Below, one piece after another: positions 7,206 to 15,234 of a stretch of DNA of 33,247 nt. Origin of the DNA: Candidatus Omnitrophota bacterium. GTDB taxonomy: Bacteria; Omnitrophota; Gorgyraeia; Duberdicusellales; 4484-171. The translations under genes were made by a program, and so were the position numbers. Positions within the stretch are counted from its first letter, which is position 1. Each line of letters begins with the position of its first letter. The notes under the pieces were generated by a model, which saw only the letters and a list, made by a program, of their open reading frames with translations, had not been told where the DNA came from and made no database searches. The DNA lies in the NCBI GenBank assembly GCA_024231025.1, contig JAAEQW010000336.1, positions 1 to 33,247 on the forward strand. Reading direction: 5' to 3'.

Positions 7206-8117
7206 TTAGAGAAAGTCTTCAATGTTTTCCTGAAAATACACGCCTGCCATATCTTCTTGAGGGGTTAAATCTTGTATCCAGCCATTAAGCTCTAATTTTT
7301 GAGTGTATGATTTGATTTCTTCGTATTCAGATTCATTAATTGAACGATTGATTTGGGCGTATTGGTTGGCCTTAAAGTATGGCCGATATTGAAACATTAC
7401 GCTTACACAAGCGGTGGGTGTGTTTTCTTTTATCCATGATAATACGTTTTTTGATTGTTGGATATGATTTGGCAATACAAGGTGGCGGATAATTAAACCT
7501 TCTTTGGCGATATCACCACTAAGTTTGAGTGTAGGTTTTTGACGATACATTTCCTTTACGCTTTCTAGGCAATATTTCGGGTAATTACTAGCATTAGAGA
7601 AATGTTTAGCCATGTCGGTATCGGTATATTTTATGTCAGTAAGATAGATATCAACCGATGCGCGTAATTGCTGAATGATTTCTTTTTTCTCATAACCGGA
7701 AGTATTATATACAATAGGAATATTTAGTCCATTTTTTTTAGCAATTTTTAAAGCTTGAAGTATTTGTATTAGATAGTGAGTTGGAGTTACAAGGTTAATA
7801 TTGTTAACATTTTCTTTTTGCAGTTTAAACATAGTTTTAGCTAAAGCAGCGGTGTCTAACGACTTGCCCTTCATTTGATGAGAGAATATGTGATTTTGGC
7901 AATAGACGCACTTTAGATTGCAGCCGGAAAAAAATATAGTCCCACTTCCATTTTGACCGCTAATTACTGGTTCTTCACCGGTATGACCAAACGCGCTGTA
8001 AATCACCGTATCCTTTGCAGCACCACAATATCCGACTTCATTGTTTAGGCGATTAACGTGACAGTTTCGCGGGCAAATATCACACGAAGCTAATCGATTG
8101 TAAAGTTTTTGATTCAT
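7206..8117 (-). CDS. PflX-like radical SAM protein (COG1313 type)
   Basis: 303 residues. The radical SAM cluster motif CNLKCVYC is at 66-73 (C66, C70, C73), preceded by an N-terminal cysteine set (CDICPRNC at 12-19 and C31 in GYCG) that is typical of this group, plus the family strings GEEPVISG, GSGTIFFSGCN and NINLVTPTHY. These match the PflX branch related to pyruvate formate-lyase activating enzymes; the true substrate of the branch is not known. The ATG at 8117 overlaps the upstream stop as ATGA; a TTG at 8132 in the same frame is less likely. It is distinct from the AmmeMemoRadiSam enzyme, although a Memo protein is encoded at 26356-27159. Confidence 0.88.
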   Translation of the reverse strand: MNQKLYNRLASCDICPRNCHVNRLNNEVGYCGAAKDTVIYSAFGHTGEEPVISGQNGSGTIFFSGCNLKCVYCQNHIFSHQMKGKSLDTAALAKTMFKLQKENVNNINLVTPTHYLIQILQALKIAKKNGLNIPIVYNTSGYEKKEIIQQLRASVDIYLTDIKYTDTDMAKHFSNASNYPKYCLESVKEMYRQKPTLKLSGDIAKEGLIIRHLVLPNHIQQSKNVLSWIKENTPTACVSVMFQYRPYFKANQYAQINRSINESEYEEIKSYTQKLELNGWIQDLTPQEDMAGVYFQENIEDFL

Positions 8118-8635
8118 TTGATTTGTTTGCAATAAATAGCTCGTATATCGGCTAAAATGTTTTTATAAGCAGTTGTTCTATAATCGGGAAAAGTTGTTGG
8201 AAAATGACAAAATTCTCCTTTGAAATAATTAAGGGTTACTTCAGCGAATATTCCTTTACCAAGATAAACTCTATGAGAAAAATCTTTAGTTGTAGCAAGA
8301 ACTAATCTGGCTTCGTTGATATACCCGGGGTCAATGTTAACGGAACGCCTATTTTCTACAGCAAAACGTTTTTCTAATTTTATGCAAAATAATTTTATTT
8401 TTACGAGGTCCTCTCCTTTTTGCAGTTTCCCAAAGGAAACAAATTCTCTGTGCAGGGGCGTGCCCATTTCTTTTGTATAATAATTAGTGTAATTAAAGTC
8501 GATGGACGGGCTTTTATAATCGATGGGGCCATATTTTTTTTGAAGGATTTTCTTTGCTTTAGTGTAGTTAGCGATATCTTTATAAATAAAAACACAGACC
8601 AGTTTTACCTTTAAAGGAAAATTTATGGTAAGCAT
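8114..8635 (-). CDS. DUF4416 family protein
   Basis: 173 residues. Strings shared with DUF4416 proteins as I know them are YGPIDYKSPSIDFNYTNYY, EMGTPLHREFVSF, NIDPGYINEARLVLATTKD and FSHRVYLGKGIFAEVTL, ending in FPDYRT. The biochemical role is unknown; the family is common in anaerobes. The start ATG directly follows the TAA of the upstream PilZ gene (TAAATG) and the end overlaps the radical SAM gene by 4 nt, so the three are translationally coupled. Confidence 0.9.
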   Translation of the reverse strand: MLTINFPLKVKLVCVFIYKDIANYTKAKKILQKKYGPIDYKSPSIDFNYTNYYTKEMGTPLHREFVSFGKLQKGEDLVKIKLFCIKLEKRFAVENRRSVNIDPGYINEARLVLATTKDFSHRVYLGKGIFAEVTLNYFKGEFCHFPTTFPDYRTTAYKNILADIRAIYCKQIK

Positions 8636-9007
8636 TTACTTTTTACGGGATTTTTTTTCGCTTCTGAGGGGGTGCAAATATGATGATAAAGTTTTTTTAT
8701 CGCGGTCGGTGATGTCATTAAAAAAAATACCTATATGATAGGCGCTATTGCCGTTGTCCTTAACATATATGTTTCTAACTACTACGCCTTGGCAGTTTAT
8801 TTTTTTGACATCTTTTTTGGTGTTCTTTTTTATTGGAACAAGAAGTACAATGTTGAGCTTTGTCATTGGCTCAATAGGCTTATTGATGCAGCAGTAAACA
8901 CCACTTGCGCTGACATTTTTTGTTTCCGTAAGGATATCGTAATCGCTGTCAGCCAGCTTTACAGGAAGGGACGTTACTATACGAGGATATTTTCTTCTGT
9001 CTTCCAT
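8636..9007 (-). CDS. PilZ domain protein (c-di-GMP receptor)
   Basis: 123 residues, a stand-alone PilZ domain. The RxxxR switch is R5-KYP-R9 in DRRKYPR and the second motif is N31-V-S-A-S-G36 (N/DxSxxG). Both are intact, so c-di-GMP binding is likely. The C-terminus is basic. It starts 4 nt after the zinc-finger gene and abuts the DUF4416 gene. It is one of two PilZ genes in this operon; an HD-GYP phosphodiesterase is encoded at 13228-14265. Confidence 0.9.
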   Translation of the reverse strand: MEDRRKYPRIVTSLPVKLADSDYDILTETKNVSASGVYCCINKPIEPMTKLNIVLLVPIKKNTKKDVKKINCQGVVVRNIYVKDNGNSAYHIGIFFNDITDRDKKTLSSYLHPLRSEKKSRKK

Positions 9008-9011
9008 TTGA

Positions 9012-9164
9012 TTACGCGGTGGCGGCAGTTTCTTTTTTCTTACGATAAGTTTTGTAGCAATTTATATTACAGAAATGATTATTTTCCCTATAATACCAGT
9101 CTACCCTTCTCAGAGATTTTCCGCACCCGAGGCACTTTCTTCGTTTTTTTTCGTCTTTACTCAT
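9012..9164 (-). CDS. 50-aa zinc-finger mini-protein
   Basis: An overlooked short gene: ATG at 9164, TAA at 9012, 50 residues. The basic N-terminus MSKDEKKRRK is followed by CLGCGK (C11, C14), then WYYRENNHFCNINC (C32, C36) and a Lys-rich tail. The four cysteines make a compact zinc site of pattern CxxC-x17-CxxxC. It fits exactly between the two PilZ genes, 1 nt after the first stop and 4 nt before the next start, so an intact coding frame fills what would otherwise be a 158-bp gap. Function unknown; nucleic-acid or protein binding is the usual guess for such fingers. I recall similar mini-proteins in Omnitrophota but could not check. Confidence 0.82.
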   Translation of the reverse strand: MSKDEKKRRKCLGCGKSLRRVDWYYRENNHFCNINCYKTYRKKKETAATA

Positions 9165-9165
9165 A

Positions 9166-9528
9166 CTATTGTTGTGTGATTGTTTTCAGCAGGCCGGCAA
9201 GAGCATTTTTATTTGTTTTATTCAATTCCACAAATTCTAATCCTGCCGAATATCTTTCAGAGGATCGCTCTTTGCTGCACCATGCTACCTTTGCTTTTAG
9301 GTCTACGACCCTATCGATAAGGTTGATATGCACTTTTACGTAATTACCCTTGGGGATAAAATCACTAGTTGTGATTTTTGCACCTGTATCACTTAAATTT
9401 CTACTAACGGTGTAGAAATAGTTTCGCCGAGGCAAAAAATTGCACTCCACAGGAAACGAAATTCCTGTTCGTGGAGCGGTTCGTCTTTCGCTCGCACTCT
9501 TTCCCATTTTTGTTGATATTTTATTCAT
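9166..9528 (-). CDS. PilZ domain protein, first gene of operon
   Basis: 120 residues from ATG at 9528. It has the PilZ motifs RRTAPR (RxxxR) and NLSDTG (NxSxxG), then a beta-rich domain with VKAKVAWC and the GLEFVEL strand. The open frame extends to an ATG at 9555, but the promoter -10 lies at 9565-9560, so transcription would begin at about 9554-9551; 9528 is therefore the first ATG surely inside the mRNA. Another ATG at 9507 is possible; none has a good Shine-Dalgarno. It leads the six-gene operon that continues to 6762. Confidence 0.85.
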   Translation of the reverse strand: MNKISTKMGKSASERRTAPRTGISFPVECNFLPRRNYFYTVSRNLSDTGAKITTSDFIPKGNYVKVHINLIDRVVDLKAKVAWCSKERSSERYSAGLEFVELNKTNKNALAGLLKTITQQ

Positions 9529-9559
9529 AAGCCACAAAATTAGAAGCGTTTTCATTTAA

Positions 9560-9588
9560 ATAGTAACACATTTTTTTAGCTTTGTCAA
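9560..9588 (-). promoter_or_regulatory. Strong sigma70-type promoter of the PilZ operon
   Basis: On the minus strand: TTGACA (9588-9583), 17-bp spacer, TACTAT (9565-9560). The -35 is a perfect consensus. The predicted start falls on or just after the ATG at 9555, which decides the start codon of the first PilZ gene. Confidence 0.75.
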
Positions 9589-9666
9589 TCAAACTAAAGA
9601 AAAAATACATATTCATAACCGATGTCACTATAAGGAGTTATAGAGATTGCAATAGCTGCTAATGCG

Positions 9667-10749
9667 CTATTTTAAAAAGGACTTCAGTGATTTCCTTATG
9701 ACGTTAAGAGGAATGTTTTTAACCACTTCAACTTCTCCAACTTCTCTCATAAGAACCATTCTTACCTTACCGTTTATAAATTTTTTGTCATAACGCAAAG
9801 CGTCAGAAAGCGTTATGTAGCTACCACTTATGGTTGTTGGCAAAGAAAAAAGTTTTAAAACGCTTTCAACATTGTTGGCCTCTTCCCTCTTGCATTTTCC
9901 AAGTGCCAGTGAAAGTTTTGCACTGTAAGACATTCCAATTGATACAGCTTCACCATGAGAAAGTTTATTGTATTTTGATGTTGTCTCAAGCGCGTGAGCA
10001 AGAGTGTGGCCGAAATTAAGTATGGTGCGTATTCCTTTTGTTTCAGTTTCGTCTTCCTTTACTATTGCGGCTTTTATCGCAGCGCAGGTCGATATTAATT
10101 TTAATATTATTGAAGGTTCTAGGCGGTTAATTTTTTGACTATTCTTTTGTAAAAAGTTGAAAAAAGTTTTATTTTTTATAATTCCGTATTTAATGGTTTC
10201 AGCTAAGCCTTCGTTGATTTCTTTTTTTGATAAAGTTTTCAAAAATGTTGGATCAATAAAAACTGCCTTTGGTTGATGAAATGTTCCAAGAATGTTTTTC
10301 GCTTGTTTTAAATCGATAGCAGTTTTACCGCCGATGCTTGAATCAACTTGTGCAAGCAAGGTAGTTGGAATTTGCACGTAAGGAACGCCTCGTTTATAAA
10401 TTGATGCCCCAAACCCACTCAAATCACCAACAGTTCCCCCACCGAGAGCAATGACAAAAACTTTTCTTCCCCAAGTATCACTTGCAATAATTGCATCAAT
10501 AACTGAAAATAACCATTTTTTTGATTTTGCCGCTTCGCCGTTAGCAACAGGAACTATCGAATGTGCAATGTTTTTGAAAGATTTTTTTATTTTATTTTTG
10601 TAAAGAGAGTTCACTTTTGCTGAGGTAACAATTATGGCGTAATTGCCGAGATTCATTTTTTTAAGATACGTAGGCAGTTTAACTAAAATATTGTTATCGA
10701 TATAAATATTATAGGGATTATTTCTTAATCTGACTTTAATGGTTTTCAT
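9667..10749 (-). CDS. aroB: 3-dehydroquinate synthase
   Basis: 360 residues. Second step of the shikimate pathway: converts DAHP to 3-dehydroquinate with NAD and a divalent metal, in the cytosol. Motifs are GGGTVGD (103-109), RGVPYVQIPTTLLAQVDSSIGGKT (120-143), and the metal and active-site segments NEGLAE, ILNFGHTLAHALE and LSHGEAVSIGM. Length is normal. The ATG at 10749 overlaps the stop of the M50 protease gene (ATGA) and has AGGTG upstream; the longer open frame from 10809 is not needed. It is the last gene of the SPOR operon. The next pathway enzyme, aroQ, is at 25399-25848. Confidence 0.96.
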   Translation of the reverse strand: MKTIKVRLRNNPYNIYIDNNILVKLPTYLKKMNLGNYAIIVTSAKVNSLYKNKIKKSFKNIAHSIVPVANGEAAKSKKWLFSVIDAIIASDTWGRKVFVIALGGGTVGDLSGFGASIYKRGVPYVQIPTTLLAQVDSSIGGKTAIDLKQAKNILGTFHQPKAVFIDPTFLKTLSKKEINEGLAETIKYGIIKNKTFFNFLQKNSQKINRLEPSIILKLISTCAAIKAAIVKEDETETKGIRTILNFGHTLAHALETTSKYNKLSHGEAVSIGMSYSAKLSLALGKCKREEANNVESVLKLFSLPTTISGSYITLSDALRYDKKFINGKVRMVLMREVGEVEVVKNIPLNVIRKSLKSFLK

Positions 10750-11354
10750 AGCACTGCACCTAACCCTAAAATGGCAAGGATTGTCTTTACGATTGGTATA
10801 ATAAACCACTGAAAAAACCCGATATTTACCAAAATAATGATAAAAACGAAACCATAAATTTGCAAGCGTAGGTAATTGTGAGAGATTTTGGCTGGCAGAA
10901 AGGATGCAATAATTTTTGAACCATCTAGCGGAGGTATCGGAACAAGATTAAAAACGGCTAATACTACATTTATTAATATTGCCCAAATAAGTACCTCAGA
11001 TAAGTGAGGTATGTAGAGTATTCTTACAAAAATACTTAAGATAACTGCAATAATGAAGTTTGCACTTGGTCCGGCAAGTCCAACCCACATAATATCTTTT
11101 CTTGGGTTTTTAAAATGATAAGGATTTATTGGCACTGGTTTTGCATATCCAAAAGGTGGCAAACCCATTTTGTAAAGGAATACAGGTAAAATAACAGTTC
11201 CGAAAATGTCTATATGCGCCAAAGGATTAAGCGTTAAACGTCCTGACTGCTCGGGGGTTGGGTCACCAAGTTTTGCGGCTATAAAACCATGAGCGTACTC
11301 GTGAAAGGTTATTGATATAAGAAGAAGTGTGACAAAGAGAATAAATTCAATCAT
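10746..11354 (-). CDS. Site-2-protease-like zinc metallopeptidase (M50)
   Basis: 202 residues, integral membrane protein. The zinc site HEYAH (H18, E19, H22) lies in the first membrane helix, and the third ligand motif NLVPIPPLDG has D144. The conserved GRLTLNPLAHID and GPSANF segments mark the compact stand-alone S2P-like branch without PDZ or CBS domains. It probably cleaves membrane proteins within the bilayer; substrate unknown. It overlaps the SH3b gene by 8 nt and aroB by 4 nt, so it is translated as part of one mRNA. Confidence 0.93.
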   Translation of the reverse strand: MIEFILFVTLLLISITFHEYAHGFIAAKLGDPTPEQSGRLTLNPLAHIDIFGTVILPVFLYKMGLPPFGYAKPVPINPYHFKNPRKDIMWVGLAGPSANFIIAVILSIFVRILYIPHLSEVLIWAILINVVLAVFNLVPIPPLDGSKIIASFLPAKISHNYLRLQIYGFVFIIILVNIGFFQWFIIPIVKTILAILGLGAVL

Positions 11355-12255
11355 CGTACTTGTTTATATTTATTTTTCTATAAAATAGGCGAGATAATTG
11401 CTCACAAGCGTTTACGATAGCGTCATCGGTTAGCCTGCCCTCGCTTGCGTAACAGAAATAAGCTTCTTTACCTTTTTGGGGTTGAACTACTTCCTGGATA
11501 ATATCAAGATATATGCCGCTTTTTATGGGATTGCCGGGTTTAACTTTTTGCAAGAGAGGTATTGTTAGCATTGGATCTTTTTTGATTATTTCACTTAATA
11601 TATGGATTAGGCTAAATGTTGCGTAGTCATTGGTGCCGGGCAAACTTGCCTCAAGGGAAGATATAATTTTAGGTCCCATTGCGATTAATTGTTGGTGGAG
11701 CTTTTTCTTTTTAGCCATGCTTTGCTCGCCTAGAAGGTTTATTAAATCTTTAACGGTTGTTTTTTTCTCTATCTCAGCAACTTCTTGTACAAATTTTTTG
11801 TTTATCCAACCCCAAGTGTAAGGATCGCCTCTTACTCTGTACCAATCCCCTGCTTTGGCAGTAATGTGCAGTGAGTCTCCTTTTTGAAGTTTTCCGATCG
11901 CATATGAATCAATTGATGGCTGGCTTCGCAGGTTTAAGGAGGAAACATTTACGATACCCTTTTTAATGCTGATTTTTTTAACGTATTCTGCCCAAACATA
12001 GGCCGGCATTTTTTTAGGGAGTGAAATTTTATACCACTCGTACTTCTGTCCAATTACCTTTACGCGATCACCTCTATTGGCGGTTCCAAGCGATGCAGCC
12101 ATAGGAGTTGAGTCGGAGCGTATGTTAATTTTGTTTTGAATTACTTCGCCGGTAAATCTCGTAAAATTTTTAGACTTTAGCGAATCAAGATCAGAAGAAT
12201 AACCAAATGGAATTATAATTAGCAGAAAGAAAAAAATGGTACTAAATTTTTTCAT
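11347..12255 (-). CDS. Secreted protein with two bacterial SH3 domains
   Basis: 302 residues. A signal peptide (MKKFSTIFFFLLIIIPFGYSS) is followed by two SH3b repeats at about 35-93 and 97-160. Each shows the hallmark NIRS/NLRS turn, a GDxVKV/GDSLHI strand and a WYKI/WYRV strand with a final WAEYV or WGWIN. The remaining part is predominantly helical (about 165-300) and matches no family I recognise. SH3b domains usually bind the cell wall or peptides, so an envelope role is likely. Start is 5 nt after the small basic protein gene. Confidence 0.85.
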   Translation of the reverse strand: MKKFSTIFFFLLIIIPFGYSSDLDSLKSKNFTRFTGEVIQNKINIRSDSTPMAASLGTANRGDRVKVIGQKYEWYKISLPKKMPAYVWAEYVKKISIKKGIVNVSSLNLRSQPSIDSYAIGKLQKGDSLHITAKAGDWYRVRGDPYTWGWINKKFVQEVAEIEKKTTVKDLINLLGEQSMAKKKKLHQQLIAMGPKIISSLEASLPGTNDYATFSLIHILSEIIKKDPMLTIPLLQKVKPGNPIKSGIYLDIIQEVVQPQKGKEAYFCYASEGRLTDDAIVNACEQLSRLFYRKININKYDD

Positions 12256-12260
12256 TGAGC

Positions 12261-12485
12261 TTAAGCTTTTTTATCTTTGTCAGCTTTAGCGTCTTCTTGC
12301 TTTTCTTCTTTAGTTTTCTTTGTTGATTTTAGTTTTATGGTCTTTATTTTAGGTAAACCTAAAACTCGCATGTCTTTGGTCCATAAACCCTTAGCTTTTA
12401 GCCACTTTATCCGTTCCGATCTTTTCATTACCGAACGAGTTGTCGCTAAGCCGTCGCCTCTTTTTAGTGATGGATGTAGTCCCAT
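12261..12485 (-). CDS. Small basic protein (PVC-group family)
   Basis: 74 residues, strongly basic. The pattern MGLHPSLKRGDGLATTRSVMKRSERIKWL, then W, GLPK and a charged tail, resembles the small basic protein family of Chlamydiae and Verrucomicrobia (I recall TIGR04137), of unknown function. It is preceded by a strong Shine-Dalgarno (AAGGAGG, 5 nt spacing), suggesting high expression. The Lys/Glu/Asp-rich C-terminus looks disordered. It is a useful phylogenetic marker for the PVC group. The family assignment is from memory. Confidence 0.75.
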   Translation of the reverse strand: MGLHPSLKRGDGLATTRSVMKRSERIKWLKAKGLWTKDMRVLGLPKIKTIKLKSTKKTKEEKQEDAKADKDKKA

Positions 12486-12494
12486 AAGTCCTCC

Positions 12495-13061
12495 TTACAG
12501 CGTTCTTAAAATGCAGTCTTTAAATCTTTTCTTAAGAGACTGCATGCTATTTCTTGCTTTTTTCTTGTCCGCAAAATTACCCACATAGATTACCATATAT
12601 TTGCCTTTTTTGGAAACAATTACCGGATAGCCTTTTGCCTTTAAACGCTTAGCCTCGGCGTAAGCCGGTTTTTCTTTTACATAGCTGGCCACTTGTATGG
12701 AATACTTCTTGCTATTGCTTGTAGCCACATTATTGACTGCTTTTACTACGGTTACTGTTTTTTGAGGTGCTTGTGTGGCAACTTGCTCAAGAATTTCATC
12801 AGGCACGCTGCTTATGATCGCATCGAGTTCTGATTGAAGATTGTCCTTTTTATGCGTTTTCGCTTTTACATCTTTTCCGATCGTGGCATAAGCAATTTTT
12901 CGCCCTTTCTCTACCCCTAATGAGAAAGCGAGAGTTAAAAGCAAGATAATTACAATTGATATTAGAATGAGCGTATCAAGCGGCAATATGATTGATTGAC
13001 GCTTGTGAGCCATTTTTTTATTGTTATCACCGCCAAAAAGATGCAACTGCCTCCCCTTCAC
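12495..13061 (-). CDS. SPOR-domain membrane protein
   Basis: 188 residues from GTG at 13061. One membrane helix (about 24-46, with LILISIVIILLLTLAFSLG) is followed by a linker and a C-terminal SPOR domain (about 119-188: YSIQVASYVKEKPAYAEAKRL ... YMVIYVGNFADKKKARNSM). SPOR binds denuded peptidoglycan at division sites. The GTG start is preferred because GGAGGT lies 7 nt before it; an ATG 15 nt further up (13076) has no ribosome site. It is the first gene of the operon, 9 bp ahead of the small basic protein gene. Confidence 0.9.
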   Translation of the reverse strand: MKGRQLHLFGGDNNKKMAHKRQSIILPLDTLILISIVIILLLTLAFSLGVEKGRKIAYATIGKDVKAKTHKKDNLQSELDAIISSVPDEILEQVATQAPQKTVTVVKAVNNVATSNSKKYSIQVASYVKEKPAYAEAKRLKAKGYPVIVSKKGKYMVIYVGNFADKKKARNSMQSLKKRFKDCILRTL

Positions 13062-13147
13062 CCTATTGACCTCCATTTATATGCAATTAATCTTGTTGTT
13101 GTAACCATGACCCATCAGATAACGCTCTAACAGGGTTCACGGTAACT

Positions 13148-13175
13148 ATTATAAATGATTTTTTTAAAAAATCAA
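13148..13175 (-). promoter_or_regulatory. Promoter of the SPOR-aroB operon
   Basis: On the minus strand: TTGATT (13175-13170), 16-bp spacer, TATAAT (13153-13148). The predicted start near 13141 gives an 80-nt leader to the GTG at 13061. The gap between this operon and the HD-GYP stop at 13228 holds nothing else recognisable. Confidence 0.7.
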
Positions 13176-13227
13176 GAACTGTATTAGGTTTTTTAAACGG
13201 GAACTACCAAGTGTTTTTAACGAGGTT

Positions 13228-14265
13228 TCACTTGTCAGAAGCGCTTAGGAAGCGCCTGATATTCTTTTTGTCCAGTATTTTCAAGAAACATTCTATAACT
13301 TTTGGGTCAAATTGTTTACCAATCTCTTTTTTTAATTCTTTTTTAATGCTTTCAAGTTGTTTCTTTTTTCGGTATGGTCTACCAAAAAACATCGCATCAA
13401 AGGCATCTAGCACCGCAAGAATTTTTGATCCGATTGGAATTTGATCTTTTTTAAGTTTAGAAGGGTAACCTTTTCCATCATATCGTTCATGGTGGTGAAG
13501 TATGATCGGTATCGCAGGTTTTAAAAAATCAAGATTTTTTATTAACTCCACACCTTTGCGAGGATGTTTCATGATTAATTTAAATTCCTCGTTAGTTAAG
13601 CGTTTCTGTTTTGTTAGAATGTCGGTGGGAAGTTGGATTTTTCCTGCGTCGTGTAGTAGGGATGCATATTCTAGTGAGCGCAGCTCAATTTCGGTTAGCC
13701 TAAGTTCTTTGCCGACAGCCTTGATTAAGCGCGATAAACTTTTTACGTGGAGCGATGAGGTTGTATCGTATTGCCCTAGAAGATTTGTTAATGATTTTAT
13801 GTAGTTAATAACTGTTTTATTTTCCTCTTTATATTGGTGGAATATTTTAAGTCCAATACTTACCGATTCGCAAAGAGAGCGGAAATATTTTTTTTCGATG
13901 TCAGTAAAGACTTCTTTTTCTGGTTTACGTTTTATATGAATAATCCCCAAAGTGCTAGAGAAAACAAAAGCGTGGACTAGAGTTTTTTTAGAGGTTGCGT
14001 CTCTTTCTTGATTCAACATTTCTCTTTCTTTCTGAGTTAAAATTGAGACACCACCCTTCTTAACACTTAAATGCTTGTCTTTTAAAGATATTCTGAGAAA
14101 AGGGTAAGAATCAACATGAGTGCATACCATAGTTACTTCATCGGCATTAAGTACTGATTTATAAACCTTACACACTCCAATCGAGAAATTACGGATGCTG
14201 CTGGATGATGTAGTTAGTCGGTAAATTGTGTGAAAGGCTGAGAAGACTGCGTTGTAGTGTTTCAT
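13228..14265 (-). CDS. HD-GYP domain protein, likely c-di-GMP phosphodiesterase
   Basis: 345 residues. The N-terminal half (about 15-145) looks like a GAF-type sensor, followed by a helical link and an HD-GYP domain: H173, H205-D206 in LLHDAGKI, HHERYDGKGYP (258-268) with the intact GYP, and DAFDAMFFGRPYRKK. These residues match active HD-GYP enzymes, which hydrolyse c-di-GMP. The start overlaps the HIT gene stop (ATGA). The two PilZ receptors at 8636-9528 could sense the same messenger. The sensor ligand is unknown. Confidence 0.92.
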   Translation of the reverse strand: MKHYNAVFSAFHTIYRLTTSSSSIRNFSIGVCKVYKSVLNADEVTMVCTHVDSYPFLRISLKDKHLSVKKGGVSILTQKEREMLNQERDATSKKTLVHAFVFSSTLGIIHIKRKPEKEVFTDIEKKYFRSLCESVSIGLKIFHQYKEENKTVINYIKSLTNLLGQYDTTSSLHVKSLSRLIKAVGKELRLTEIELRSLEYASLLHDAGKIQLPTDILTKQKRLTNEEFKLIMKHPRKGVELIKNLDFLKPAIPIILHHHERYDGKGYPSKLKKDQIPIGSKILAVLDAFDAMFFGRPYRKKKQLESIKKELKKEIGKQFDPKVIECFLKILDKKNIRRFLSASDK

Positions 14266-14744
14266 TTTTTATTTAGCCCCTTTTTAAGCAATGCGTATAA
14301 GCCTTTAAGGCTTTGGGAGATTACTTTAGTTTTTGCGATAGATGGCATAAAATTCGTGTCTCCTAACCAACGAGGCACGATATGGCTATGGATGTGTTTG
14401 TCAATTCCGGCTCCTGCCATTTTTCCGATATTCATGCCAATATTGAACCCCTGACATTTTAAGCTCTTCTTTAAAATAATTAGCATTTTCTTTGTTGTAC
14501 TATTTATATCTAAAATTTCAGAATCAGTCAACCTTTCTAATGAATCAACATGGCGATTTGGAACTACCATGAGGTGACCGTTATTGTAAGGAAATAAATT
14601 CAGTATTACAAAACAATGCTTAGAGCGATATGCAACTAAATTTTTGGTATCTTTTTTTTCTTTATATGCGTGACAAAAGATGCACCCTTTTGGTTTTTTT
14701 TGTGATACGTATTTTATTCGCCAAGGTGCCCAAAGTTTATCCAA
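14262..14744 (-). CDS. HIT family nucleotide hydrolase or phosphorylase
   Basis: 160 residues. The histidine triad is HIHSHIVPRW (H117, H119, H121), with the NGHLMVVPNRH strand before it, plus a CIFC pair near the N-terminus that with distal residues may bind zinc. Such proteins act on dinucleoside polyphosphates or AMP esters. The start is TTG at 14744: the family begins LWAPWR, which lies right after it, and AAGGA is upstream. It overlaps the YfcE-like gene by 8 nt and the HD-GYP gene by 4 nt. Confidence 0.92.
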   Translation of the reverse strand: MDKLWAPWRIKYVSQKKPKGCIFCHAYKEKKDTKNLVAYRSKHCFVILNLFPYNNGHLMVVPNRHVDSLERLTDSEILDINSTTKKMLIILKKSLKCQGFNIGMNIGKMAGAGIDKHIHSHIVPRWLGDTNFMPSIAKTKVISQSLKGLYALLKKGLNKK

Positions 14745-15234
14745 GATCTATGATCCTTCCAGTTATTTCCTTGCCAGCTATCTCTAATATTCCGTAAGTG
14801 CGTTTTGGCGCAAAAATTGTGTCAGTCGGTGAGCCAGGATTAAAATATAGCTTACCATTGATTTTTTGATTACAAGGAACATGTGAGTGTCCGAAAACGA
14901 AAGCATCGATCGTGTCTTTTTCCTCGGCAAATATCATATCGACACTTTCTATGATGTGCATTGGTGAACCATGCCCATGGGTGAGGGCAATTTTCACTTC
15001 ACCAAGACTAACGATAATTTTTTTTGGTAGTTTGTCGATTATGCTGGGATTGTCCATATTTCCACAAACTGCATATACGGTTGTTAACTGAGAAAGTCGA
15101 TCAAGCGTGTCGCAATCAATAATGTCTCCAGCATGTAGGCAGCAACTGCACTTTCTTGCTTCGCTTTCGATTGCGGGTGGAAGCTGCCTTACTGTTGTGG
15201 GGATGTGTGTATCGGATATTACAAGAATTTTCAT
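14737..15234 (-). CDS. YfcE/MJ0936-type metallophosphoesterase
   Basis: 165 residues. The complete calcineurin-like metal site is visible: D8-x-H10, GDIID (D37), GNMD (N59), H85-x-H87 in THGHG and GHSH (H115, H117). The length and compact form match the YfcE/MJ0936 family, which hydrolyses phosphodiesters; the natural substrate is uncertain. Start and stop both overlap neighbours (ATGA with the ATPase-like gene, 8 nt with HIT), so the operon from 17445 to 13228 is translated as a coupled chain. Confidence 0.93.
   Translation of the reverse strand: MKILVISDTHIPTTVRQLPPAIESEARKCSCCLHAGDIIDCDTLDRLSQLTTVYAVCGNMDNPSIIDKLPKKIIVSLGEVKIALTHGHGSPMHIIESVDMIFAEEKDTIDAFVFGHSHVPCNQKINGKLYFNPGSPTDTIFAPKRTYGILEIAGKEITGRIIDLG

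Noticed and set aside
8735-9343. 202-residue open frame on the plus strand
   Set aside because: It is antisense to two PilZ genes and the zinc-finger gene, has no family features, and its Phe/Tyr/Ser-rich composition is typical of a shadow frame.
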